DNA of 64,000 bases from Loigolactobacillus binensis (GTDB taxonomy: Bacteria > Bacillota > Bacilli > Lactobacillales > Lactobacillaceae), in NCBI RefSeq assembly GCF_005405165.1, contig NZ_BJDN01000002.1, forward strand, positions 1 through 64,000. Reading direction: 5' to 3'. The translations under genes were made by a program, and so were the position numbers. The notes beneath the pieces were generated by a model that searched no databases, was not told where the DNA came from, and saw only the letters and a list, made by a program, of their open reading frames with translations. Below are positions 1 to 6,818 of the stretch, in pieces; position 1 is the stretch's first letter; the number at the start of each line of letters is the position of its first letter.

Positions 1-355
1 TTTAATATTGAGCGCAAATTTTATATGATGGTCTATAGGGTTCACGGTTTTCTCATATCCTTTTAAATGATACTGTTGTGGGTGGATTTTTTGGATGGGG
101 GCTGTGGGCTCTTTTTTGCACAAAAAATCCTGTTAATAGCTTACCACTTTGTAAACGATCAACAGGAAAAAGTATAGAGCCATTTAAATTTGAATCAGTG
201 TCGCGATAGGCAAGTGCTGAGGTACTATACTCAGAAGCTTGTCTTTTTATTTTGGAAAAATCACCTTGTCAGGAAAAAGTGGAAGTGCTACTGTTGAATA
301 GTTCGAAAACTTTTTAACTATTTATTTTGACCTTGAAAGGAGCACATCATTAATC
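1..355. other. Non-coding left edge upstream of the exporter
   Basis: No convincing coding sequence is seen here on either strand. The stretch is AT-rich and contains an imperfect inverted repeat (listed separately) before the ribosome binding site GAAAGGAG at 336-342 that serves the exporter. No regulator gene for the exporter is visible; it may lie left of the window. Confidence 0.5.
107..181. repeat. Imperfect inverted repeat, possible ISL3-type terminus relic
   Basis: GGCTCT at 107-112 faces AGAGCC at 176-181, and inside them TCCTGTT (128-134) faces AACAGGA (161-167). Ends beginning GGCTCTTT are typical of ISL3-family insertion sequences. No transposase remains and the bases just outside the two ends do not form an 8-bp target duplication. 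It could equally be a hairpin of unrelated origin. Confidence 0.3.
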
Positions 356-1726
356 ATGCAAAATAAATGCAGTAGCACCACTTGGATCTTGGTTTTAACA
401 TCGCTAGGTTTTTTCATGTCGATGATGGACTCAATGATCGTCACAACGGCAACGACGGCGATCAGAAATGATTTCCAAATTTCGGTTAGTACGTTGCAAT
501 GGGCGTTAAATGCCTATAACATCACGATCGCGGCGGTGTTGTTGGTCGGGGTATCCTTAGGCGAGCGGAGCGGGCGCAGAAAAATTTATAATTGGGGGAT
601 TCTGATTTTTACCTTCGGTTCCATTTTGTGTGCGTTGGCGCCTAATATTACGCTCTTAGTGAGTGCGCGCATCATTGAGGGAATCGGCGCATCGGTGATG
701 ACGCCGATGTCGATGGCAATTTTATCCCATGCATTGCCGGCCGCAAAACGGGGCAAAGCGTTGGGTATCTGGAGCGGTATTGGTGGCTTAGCCTTGATCG
801 TTGGGCCATCACTAGGTGGTTTGATCGTTGCTAAACTGGCGTGGCAATGGATTTTTTGGATCAACGTACCGATCGGCATTGGGGCAATTTATTTGTCTAA
901 GCGGCACTTGCCAGAAAGTAAAGGCAGTAGTGATCGGTTGAGCTGGCTCGATGCCAGCTTGATCACGCTGGCGTTTGCAGGGCTCATCTGGTCTTTATCG
1001 GCGCTGACTTCAAGCACCAACGCAACCTTACCGCTAAGTTTAGGGTTGCTCAGTGTGTTATTAGGCGTGTGGTTTATTTACCGCCAACACAAAGAGGCCA
1101 CACCGATGATTCCGCTTAAGTTCTTTAAATCGCGGACTTTTACTGGTGGCAATATGGCGACTTTTCTCCTGTACGCTTCAATGTATGGCGTTGTCTTTTT
1201 CTTGCCGCAGTTTTTGCAAATTGCGGGTTCGGCGAATGCGCTTAAGGCGGGCCTAGAAATGTTGCCGTGGACAGGCACTTTAGTTGTGATCGCGCCATTT
1301 GCCGGTTCCACCGTTGATCATTTTGGTGAAAAAGCGATCGCGGTGCTAGGCTTATTTTTGCAGGGGCTAGGCTATTTGTTGATCATGCTCATTTTAAACG
1401 GACAAGCTCAGTACTGGCAAATGATCGTGCCGTTAGTGATCGCTGGCGCCGGACTGTCAATGGCGGGGCCAGCTCTGCAAAAGGCTGTGTTAGGCGCCGT
1501 CGACGGTCAATCGATCGGTAAAGCCTCCGGAATTTATAACGTGTTTCGTTTGCTAGGCGGCGCGGTTGGCACCACGGTTGCGGTGAGCGTATTTTATCAG
1601 TTTGGCAGTACGCTTAGTGCGTCAATGTTTACCGCCGGCTTCAAGGCGGTTATGTTAAGCACGGCGCTGATTTCATTTTTGGGGATCGGTTTTGCGCTTA
1701 GTTTTAAGGCTAGACTGGGGAAATAA
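356..1726 (+). CDS. MFS multidrug exporter, DHA2 (EmrB/QacA) family
   Basis: A 456-residue integral membrane protein, the usual size for a 14-helix proton-driven drug:H+ antiporter. Seen in the sequence: the motif A-like loop GERSGRRK near residue 70, the antiporter motif C region with GPSLGGL near residue 150, then the WQWIFWINVPIG block that marks DHA2 exporters. ATG at 356 follows GAAAGGAG at good spacing. It stands alone and no regulator gene is next to it, so substrate and control cannot be read from context. It would act in the cytoplasmic membrane, expelling hydrophobic or cationic compounds. Family assignment is firm; the substrate is unknown. Confidence 0.88.
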   Translation: MQNKCSSTTWILVLTSLGFFMSMMDSMIVTTATTAIRNDFQISVSTLQWALNAYNITIAAVLLVGVSLGERSGRRKIYNWGILIFTFGSILCALAPNITLLVSARIIEGIGASVMTPMSMAILSHALPAAKRGKALGIWSGIGGLALIVGPSLGGLIVAKLAWQWIFWINVPIGIGAIYLSKRHLPESKGSSDRLSWLDASLITLAFAGLIWSLSALTSSTNATLPLSLGLLSVLLGVWFIYRQHKEATPMIPLKFFKSRTFTGGNMATFLLYASMYGVVFFLPQFLQIAGSANALKAGLEMLPWTGTLVVIAPFAGSTVDHFGEKAIAVLGLFLQGLGYLLIMLILNGQAQYWQMIVPLVIAGAGLSMAGPALQKAVLGAVDGQSIGKASGIYNVFRLLGGAVGTTVAVSVFYQFGSTLSASMFTAGFKAVMLSTALISFLGIGFALSFKARLGK

Positions 1727-1854
1727 ACGCGGCAGTATTCACTAGGTTCATTGAAAATAAGCTGGCACACGCTACCTAATTTTACTTAACATCGGCATTA
1801 TTTAGTACTGATCATATCCTTCGAAGCGTATAATATGGCCTGGAGGGATAGGGG

Positions 1855-2187
1855 ATGCAAAAATTTAAATTTATTATTAGGTTGATTTCACTGCTAAGTG
1901 TTTTATTCGGGCTTATCTGTTTCATCATTGCGCCTAGCACAATTGCAACGCATATTGCGGATAATGATAAAGTGGATGCGGTGGGACCAGCTTGGCAAAT
2001 TTTTATCTTACCGGTGTTACAGTTGTTGGTGAATGAATTGCTGATTTTTAAAGCAAAGCGGCAGCGAGTAGACAATGATTGTGTAGAACTAAATTTTTTG
2101 CTGCCGAATGAACAGCAATATATCGTTATAGCAATCATTGTTTTAGTGGTCTTTGCAGGTGCGATGTACCAGCAAATCACGTTGTGA
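1855..2187 (+). CDS. Small membrane protein, DUF1648-like
   Basis: A 110-residue protein with three hydrophobic stretches (about residues 6-28, 48-66 and 90-107). Between the first two lies a segment reading ATHIADNDKVDAVGP, which resembles the DUF1648 signature (P..PTHF...G..D..GS) found in SdpI-like immunity proteins and small relatives. GGAGGGA at 1842-1848 gives a good ribosome binding site for the ATG at 1855, and TATAAT at 1829-1834 is a likely -10 box, leaving a very short leader. A strong terminator follows, so it is monocistronic. Function is unknown. It is one of three DUF1648/SdpI-type genes or remnants within 2.2 kb. Confidence 0.6.
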   Translation: MQKFKFIIRLISLLSVLFGLICFIIAPSTIATHIADNDKVDAVGPAWQIFILPVLQLLVNELLIFKAKRQRVDNDCVELNFLLPNEQQYIVIAIIVLVVFAGAMYQQITL

Positions 2188-2218
2188 ACCTGTTTTTGGA
2201 TATTGATCAACAAAAAAT

Positions 2219-2267
2219 AAAAAGCCACTTTACAGATAAATTGATTTTATCTATAAAGTGGCTTTTG
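2219..2267. terminator. Rho-independent terminator, bidirectional
   Basis: AAAGCCACTTTACAGATAAA (2221-2240) pairs with the complementary arm at 2246-2266 across a short loop and is followed by T residues. A-rich sequence on the left lets it serve both the + gene ending at 2187 and the - gene ending at 2284. Confidence 0.8.
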
Positions 2268-2283
2268 TTACTCGGAAAGTATA

Positions 2284-2757
2284 TTAGCGATCCAGGTGCC
2301 AATAGACCAGTACATAACACCATTCTTGAATTAAAAGTGCCAATGTTAATACTGATAGTGCATATAATAAAACTAAACTTCCATTGACGCTAATACCTGC
2401 ATAGGCCACAATGATAATTGGGACCAAAGCTAAAGAAATAAAACCGATCAAAATACGTAGAGAAATATAAGTAGCGGTTAGCATCATACGCCATTCGCGT
2501 TCGTCATTATGTTCCATATCGGCGGGGTAGCTGTCTTCATTAAGATCCAACCATTTTGCTTTCCGACTTTGTTTGCCTGTTAATTTAAATGAAGTAAAAA
2601 CAGCTATTAAAATGAGTAACACAATAAGGAGACTGACTGTAGATGAAATATTACTCAGCGAACCGTAAATAATACCAAGTATACTAAGTAAATATATGAC
2701 TCCAAACATCAATGTTGCCCCAACTGCAACCTGCAAAATATGTTTTTTAGTATTCAT
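2284..2757 (-). CDS. Four-helix membrane protein partnered with an XRE regulator
   Basis: 157 residues from the ATG at 2757. GGGGGG at 2765-2770 is 7 nt upstream of that ATG; an adjacent ATG at 2760 is also possible. Four hydrophobic segments are seen: about residues 12-32, 38-58, 98-118 and 125-147. Between the second and third lies a charged stretch rich in D/E/N (DMEHNDEREWR). Small Firmicutes membrane proteins of this type (DUF2178/DUF3169-like) commonly sit behind a short Cro-like regulator, as this one does: the regulator gene lies 111 nt upstream on the same strand. I infer that the pair is one transcript, with the regulator controlling the membrane protein. The biochemical role is unknown. 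Confidence 0.62.
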   Translation of the reverse strand: MNTKKHILQVAVGATLMFGVIYLLSILGIIYGSLSNISSTVSLLIVLLILIAVFTSFKLTGKQSRKAKWLDLNEDSYPADMEHNDEREWRMMLTATYISLRILIGFISLALVPIIIVAYAGISVNGSLVLLYALSVLTLALLIQEWCYVLVYWHLDR

Positions 2758-2868
2758 CATAAATCCCCCCGTAGATTTCATGCGCCATTATATTTATTCT
2801 AAGTTGGTAATATTTCAAATTGAGCTCAATAAAAGTACCCTAAATGGCGTCATTATTTACTTATTGTG

Positions 2869-3075
2869 CTACTCATGCTTTTCAACCCCGTGATCAAATA
2901 AATTATCCACGGTGGTGTGTAATACACTAGCCAGTTTAAATGCTAATTCTAATGAAGGATCATATTTTGCGTTTTCGATTGCATTAATTGTTTGTCGCGT
3001 CACTGCGGTTAGTTCACTTAGTTCCGCTTGTGACAATTTAAGTTGTTTCCGCCGAACGCGAATGGTATTTTCCAA
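2869..3075 (-). CDS. XRE-family transcriptional regulator (Cro/CI type, YozG-like)
   Basis: A 68-residue single-domain helix-turn-helix protein. The HTH spans about residues 5-60, with the recognition region LTAVTRQTINAIENAKYDP, typical of short Cro-like repressors. The start is TTG at 3075. GGAGG at 3083-3087 lies 7 nt from this TTG but only 1 nt from the in-frame GTG at 3081, so the GTG is unlikely. The promoter just upstream carries two copies of the palindrome GTAAAA-N4-TTTTAC, one covering the spacer and -10 box. This strongly suggests autorepression. The next gene downstream encodes a membrane protein, probably co-transcribed. The signal sensed is unknown. Confidence 0.85.
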   Translation of the reverse strand: MENTIRVRRKQLKLSQAELSELTAVTRQTINAIENAKYDPSLELAFKLASVLHTTVDNLFDHGVEKHE

Positions 3076-3090
3076 GCTCACACCTCCAGC

Positions 3091-3146
3091 AAAAAGTAAA
3101 ATACTTTTTACATTTAAAGTAAAACATGTTTTACAAAATGTGTCAA
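3091..3146 (-). promoter_or_regulatory. Autoregulatory promoter with two GTAAAA-N4-TTTTAC operators
   Basis: On the minus strand TTGACA (3146-3141) is followed by 17 nt and TTTACT (3123-3118). The perfect palindrome GTAAAACATGTTTTAC (3119-3134) overlaps the spacer and -10 box. A second copy with the same half-sites, GTAAAATACTTTTTAC (3096-3111), lies 23 bp downstream, between the promoter and the ribosome binding site. Two matching sites around one promoter are what a dimeric XRE repressor would use. Confidence 0.72.
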
Positions 3147-3191
3147 TTACTTATTGATAAATAATGTATATAAAAAGAGAATACGTAATTA

Positions 3192-3273
3192 AAGTGCCCT
3201 ACAATTGTTAGACAAGAGGTCTAATGACTGTAGGACACTTAATGCCGTACTTACAATTCAGTACGGCGTTTTT
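3192..3273. terminator. Two adjacent hairpins, one with a T-run
   Basis: The first is a long imperfect hairpin whose arms 3192-3213 and 3219-3240 pair with a few mismatches. The second is GCCGTACT (3244-3251) against AGTACGGC (3260-3267), followed by TTTTT on the + strand. Both flanking genes run leftwards, so the first hairpin, whose minus-strand exit is TTTAATT, may end the SdpI/DUF1648 transcript. The orientation of the second is puzzling. Confidence 0.5.
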
Positions 3274-3275
3274 GG

Positions 3276-3581
3276 CTATCGACGTAACTTCAACTCGGTC
3301 AATCCAATGCCAACAAAAGGAATCACGATGTAGCCGAACACCCAATTATCAGAATCGGTGGTGCTAATGTGCAACTGAGTCAAAATAAAATAAAACAGTA
3401 GGTACAGTAAAGTTCAAATGATGCTGACTTTACCCATGTAACGATTGGCAAGACGCCAACTTTTTTCATCGCGCATCGATGCTGGCGTACGGTAGCCAAA
3501 CCAGTGATTGATCGGAATTTTAACCACTGCAAAAAAGCCAAAGAGGACTAGAAAAAGAATACCTACGCCATAAATAAGCAT
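3276..3581 (-). pseudogene. SdpI/YfhL-like membrane protein interrupted by an in-frame stop
   Basis: Reading the minus strand from ATG at 3581 gives 101 codons ending at TAG 3278-3276, with one TGA at codon 56 (3416-3414). Before the stop there is a hydrophobic segment and then the motif HWFGYRTPASMRDEKSWRLA and NRYMGK, the hallmark of the SdpI family (immunity to the SDP toxin in Bacillus and many relatives). After the stop the same frame continues with a hydrophobic segment (TLLYLLFYFILTQ) and a tail with GYIVIPFVGIG. Frame is kept throughout, so a single base change (perhaps TGG to TGA) explains it. It lies 27 nt after a DUF1648 gene, the usual partner. Recent loss or a sequencing error are both possible. 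Confidence 0.75.
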
Positions 3582-3608
3582 GACCGCCACCAGCCTTTCA
3601 ATTAGTAG

Positions 3609-4019
3609 TTATTTAAACCGTAAATAGGTTACGACATAGCGCAACACTAAGTAACTCAGTGCTACCGTTACCACAATATTGAGTCCGAACTGCAAAGCAA
3701 CCAGCCAAGTGACGTGCAATAGCAGGCGTAACAAAATCACCCACAAACTGGCCGCCAAAAAAAGACTAAAAACTTGGAATAGATGTGGAATCAAAAAGTT
3801 AGCGTAATTCAGTAGAAACACGCCGAGATTAAATATTAAGATCAAAACGAGACTTGCTAGTAACGGATTACCAGTGAAACTATAACTATCGGTTTGTCCG
3901 GTAAAGCCGAAGTGGGTGGGGATCTGTGCCGGTAATAAACGTTGAAAAATAACGATCAACAAAATTTGAATCAGGGTGTTGCCGCCAACAATCGCGGCTA
4001 ATTTTTTACGTGGCTGCAT
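3609..4019 (-). CDS. DUF1648-domain membrane protein
   Basis: 136 residues with the DUF1648 signature IPTHFGFTGQTDSY after the first transmembrane helix, followed by three or four further hydrophobic segments. GGGGAG at 4028-4033 lies 8 nt from the ATG at 4019. In SdpI-type proteins the DUF1648 part and the SdpI part are often fused; here they are two genes in a row, and the downstream SdpI part is broken. SdpI acts as an immunity protein and signal receptor in the membrane. Whether this isolated DUF1648 protein protects against any bacteriocin is unknown. Nothing in the neighbourhood looks like a toxin or an exporter dedicated to it. Confidence 0.75.
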   Translation of the reverse strand: MQPRKKLAAIVGGNTLIQILLIVIFQRLLPAQIPTHFGFTGQTDSYSFTGNPLLASLVLILIFNLGVFLLNYANFLIPHLFQVFSLFLAASLWVILLRLLLHVTWLVALQFGLNIVVTVALSYLVLRYVVTYLRFK

Positions 4020-4382
4020 GCGCTCAACTCCCCGTATTGGTAAATGGACGTGTTAGTATTTTTTGATTTAATTATAGCGCTTACGTTAGTCTGAACAACC
4101 ATATTTTTTAGTTAAAATATTATTGCCTTAATTTGCGTATATTAATTATTAGGTGCGCAAAATGCTGGGTTATTCTTGTTACTTATACACTGAAGTACGC
4201 CGTATTGTTCAGTGTGCAAGTAACAGAAATGAGCCTGTAACTAAAGTTTAATCGGAGGGGGGATAGTACACAGGCCAGAGTTGTTCACTAAAAATAGTTT
4301 ATGATCTTGTTAAAGACCATTTTTCCGTTATATATGCATGCTGTGATATAATTTGCATATATAACGGAAGTAGGTGGATTTT
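4020..4382. other. Intergenic region with a long hairpin and the antitoxin operator
   Basis: No open reading frame of note. TGTTACTTATACACTGAA (4177-4194) pairs with 4208-4225 (two mismatches) across a 13-nt loop, without a T-run after it. A ribosome-binding-like GGAGGGGGGA lies at 4255-4264 with no start codon in reach, which may be the relic of a deleted gene. The operator/promoter of the AbiEi gene is at 4324-4368. Confidence 0.5.
4324..4368 (+). promoter_or_regulatory. Promoter flanked by a perfect 15-bp inverted repeat
   Basis: TCCGTTATATATGCA (4324-4338) is exactly repeated in inverse orientation as TGCATATATAACGGA (4354-4368). The 15-bp centre holds TATAAT at 4347-4352. AbiEi antitoxins are known to repress their own promoter by binding inverted repeats, so this is very probably the AbiEi operator. 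The site is intact. Confidence 0.78.
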
Positions 4383-4979
4383 ATGTTGACGCAATTTGAT
4401 AAAGTAATTGAATTCTTAAAAAGAAATAATGGTCAAATAACAACTAAAGATGCGGCGCAATTTGGTGTTTCCGCAAAAATATTGAGCTTAATGCATCAAC
4501 GTGGCACTTTAGCGAAACTTGGTCGGGGTATTTATATTGATCCTAACGAGTTTGGTGATGATTTATTTGCGCTTCAATTTAGGTATTCACGCGGTATTTT
4601 TTTTAAGGATACGGCTTTATTTCTGCATGGCATGCTTGATCGAACGCCAGATACGTATGAAATGAATTTTCCAATCAATTGTTCACTTCAAGGAGATCTG
4701 AGCGCACCTTTAAAAACCTATCGTCAGGTACAACATCTGTATGGTGTTGGACTCATTGAGGTTGTGGGACCTGGTGGAAATAATTTGTGGACCTATGATC
4801 TTGAGCGAACTTTATGCGACATTTTACGCAAGCGTGACCGTTCTGATGTGGAAACAATCAAGCAGGCTATGACGGCATATGCCCGGCAATCAAATAAGAA
4901 TTTAGACCGTTTGATCGAATATGCCAAGCTATTTAAAGTGCGAAAGGAGATCGAAACATATATGGCGATTCTATTATAG
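4383..4979 (+). CDS. abiEi: AbiEi-family antitoxin, solitary
   Basis: 198 residues from ATG 4383. AGGTGG at 4372-4377 is 5 nt upstream; the in-frame GTG at 4374 overlaps that site and is unlikely. The N-terminal winged-helix domain (about residues 5-55, with ITTKDAAQFGVSAKILSLMHQRGTLAKLGRGIYI) matches the DNA-binding/autoregulatory domain of type IV AbiEi antitoxins. The rest matches their C-terminal antitoxin domain (LERTLCDILR and ETIKQAM). In complete systems an AbiEii nucleotidyltransferase toxin follows and usually overlaps. Here only a terminator and an unrelated gene on the opposite strand follow, so the toxin is missing. The protein may be a leftover, an anti-addiction factor, or a plain regulator. 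Confidence 0.85.
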   Translation: MLTQFDKVIEFLKRNNGQITTKDAAQFGVSAKILSLMHQRGTLAKLGRGIYIDPNEFGDDLFALQFRYSRGIFFKDTALFLHGMLDRTPDTYEMNFPINCSLQGDLSAPLKTYRQVQHLYGVGLIEVVGPGGNNLWTYDLERTLCDILRKRDRSDVETIKQAMTAYARQSNKNLDRLIEYAKLFKVRKEIETYMAILL

Positions 4980-4991
4980 CGTAGCTCGTAC

Positions 4992-5029
4992 AAAAAACAG
5001 ACCTATCTGCTGAGTTCCAGATAGGTCTG
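4992..5029 (-). terminator. Terminator of the exporter operon
   Basis: CAGACCTATCTG (4998-5009) faces CAGATAGGTCTG (5018-5029). On the minus strand it is followed by TTTTTT, so it ends the MarR-exporter transcript; it may also stop the AbiEi transcript from the other side. Confidence 0.85.
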
Positions 5030-5033
5030 CTGC

Positions 5034-6797
5034 TTAATTCACGACTTGTTCATTCACATACTGTGCATACAGGGCGTGGCTCTGCATCAATTCGCTATGG
5101 GTGCCATGACCAGTGACGGCGCCGTGTTCGATAAAGTAGATCTGATCGGCGTCGACGATGGTGGAAAGCCGGTGGGCGATCACCAGCGTGGTGCGGCCGA
5201 CCATTAGCTGGTCGAGGGCGCGCTGAACTTTTTCTTCGGATTGTGAATCCAGGCTGGCGGTGGCTTCGTCCAGCATCAAGATCTTCGGATCACGGAGAAA
5301 GGCGCGGGCGATGGCGAGGCGTTGTTTTTGGCCGCCGGACAGCTTGACGCCGCGTTCGCCGATCTGGGTGTCCAATTGAGCAGTAAAGTCGTGGACAAAT
5401 TGGTCGGCGTAAGCGAGTTCTAAGCCGTGCCATAATTCAGCGTCGGTCAACGTTTTGTCGAGGCCGTATTGTAGGTTCTCGCGGATCGTACCGGCAAAAA
5501 CGCCGCTGTCTTGGGAAACGTAACCGATTTGGCGGCGCCAGTTGGCCAGATCAATATCCTGAATATTTTGGGTACCAATTTTGATCGTGCCGGTATCTGG
5601 TTGATAAAAGCGTTCCAGCAACGCGAAGATCGTTGATTTACCGCCGCCACTAGGGCCAGCGAAGGCGACCACTGTATTCGGTTTGGCGGTAAAATTAACG
5701 TTGTGCAAAATTGGTTGATCAGCGGTGTAGCCAAAGGATAGGTCGTTCACAGTCATGGTTTGGCCGACAACGTCAACGGCGGTGGCCTGATCGGCTGGTT
5801 CTGGTTCCGTGGCCAAAATTTCCTGGATCCGTTCGGTGGAGCCCATGGCTTTTTGCACTTGGGAGAAGAAAGTGGCAAAGGTGGTCACTGGCGCAATAAT
5901 GTTGAACAAATAGAGTAGGAAAGCAACCAATGAGCCGCTAGTCAGTGTGCCCGATTGGACACGGACGGCGCCGTAGCCGAGGATACCGACAAACAGGCCT
6001 AACATCGCCGTCATCATGATCGGTTGCAGCACGGCTTCGATTTTGGCGTCTTTAACGCCTAAAGTGAAGATGCGGTCAATAAAATGACCACCAGTGACCT
6101 TTTCAAAGGTTTCGCCGTTGCTGGCTTTGATCAGGCGCACATCGGCCAGTTTTTCACTGGCGTCAGCGTTGAAGTCGGCGGTAGCGGCCTGTAACTGGCG
6201 GCCGATCCGTGCCATGAACCGACCGATCGGCAATAGGATCAAAGCGATAATTGGCACGGCGCTAAACATCAACAGCGCCATTTTCCAATCCATCACGAAT
6301 AAAATGACCATCGCGCCGACTAATTGGATCGCACCGGTGATGAAGTTGGGGAACTGCTGGGTGACCAGATCCTTGATCACGCTAGTATCATTCACTAAGC
6401 GCGAACTACTTTCACCTGATTTGTGCTCGTCAAAGTAATCGACAGGTAATTTTAGCAGGTGGGTCCACAAGCGTTCGCGCAGTGTTTTAACGGCACTTTC
6501 ACCGACATAACGGAGTAAGAAGCCGCCTAAAGTACCGAAACCTAATTGGGCCAAAAAAGCAACGACTAAAACGGCGATCATCGGCCCGTTGATTTTGCTC
6601 AGGCTGCTGGTGTCGATCAGCCCTTTAGTCAATTGCGGCACGATCAAGCTGGCGCCACTGGTGACTAGGCTGAACAAGATCCCAACGGCGAACAGCACTT
6701 TTTTCGGGTTAACGCTATTGATCAAATGGAGAAAATCGTTTAATTTAAATTTGCCTTTAGCGGCCGGTAGTTCCGCCGCTAATGTTGGATTACGCAT
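5034..6797 (-). CDS. Multidrug ABC exporter half-transporter, LmrA/BmrA-like
   Basis: 587 residues, the size of LmrA and BmrA. The N-terminal membrane domain (about 30-320) has six helices. The C-terminal ATPase has Walker A GPSGGGKST, the signature LSGGQKQR, Walker B ILMLDEATASLD and the H-loop in IAHRLST. It would work as a homodimer in the membrane, using ATP to expel hydrophobic drugs or lipids. ATG 6797 follows GAAGAAGG. It lies 21 nt after a MarR-type repressor on the same strand and shares its promoter, so expression is probably induced when ligand releases that repressor. The sequence does not say whether drugs or an endogenous lipid is the real substrate. Confidence 0.9.
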   Translation of the reverse strand: MRNPTLAAELPAAKGKFKLNDFLHLINSVNPKKVLFAVGILFSLVTSGASLIVPQLTKGLIDTSSLSKINGPMIAVLVVAFLAQLGFGTLGGFLLRYVGESAVKTLRERLWTHLLKLPVDYFDEHKSGESSSRLVNDTSVIKDLVTQQFPNFITGAIQLVGAMVILFVMDWKMALLMFSAVPIIALILLPIGRFMARIGRQLQAATADFNADASEKLADVRLIKASNGETFEKVTGGHFIDRIFTLGVKDAKIEAVLQPIMMTAMLGLFVGILGYGAVRVQSGTLTSGSLVAFLLYLFNIIAPVTTFATFFSQVQKAMGSTERIQEILATEPEPADQATAVDVVGQTMTVNDLSFGYTADQPILHNVNFTAKPNTVVAFAGPSGGGKSTIFALLERFYQPDTGTIKIGTQNIQDIDLANWRRQIGYVSQDSGVFAGTIRENLQYGLDKTLTDAELWHGLELAYADQFVHDFTAQLDTQIGERGVKLSGGQKQRLAIARAFLRDPKILMLDEATASLDSQSEEKVQRALDQLMVGRTTLVIAHRLSTIVDADQIYFIEHGAVTGHGTHSELMQSHALYAQYVNEQVVN

Positions 6798-6818
6798 GTT
6801 AACTGCCTTCTTCCGTCT

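Noticed and set aside
1812-2228. Minus-strand frame of 138 codons
   Set aside because: It is the complement of the DUF1648-like gene, has no ribosome binding site and runs through the terminator.
1-4980. Prophage or integrative element
   Set aside because: No integrase, attachment-site duplication, phage structural or conjugation genes are visible; only scattered accessory genes.
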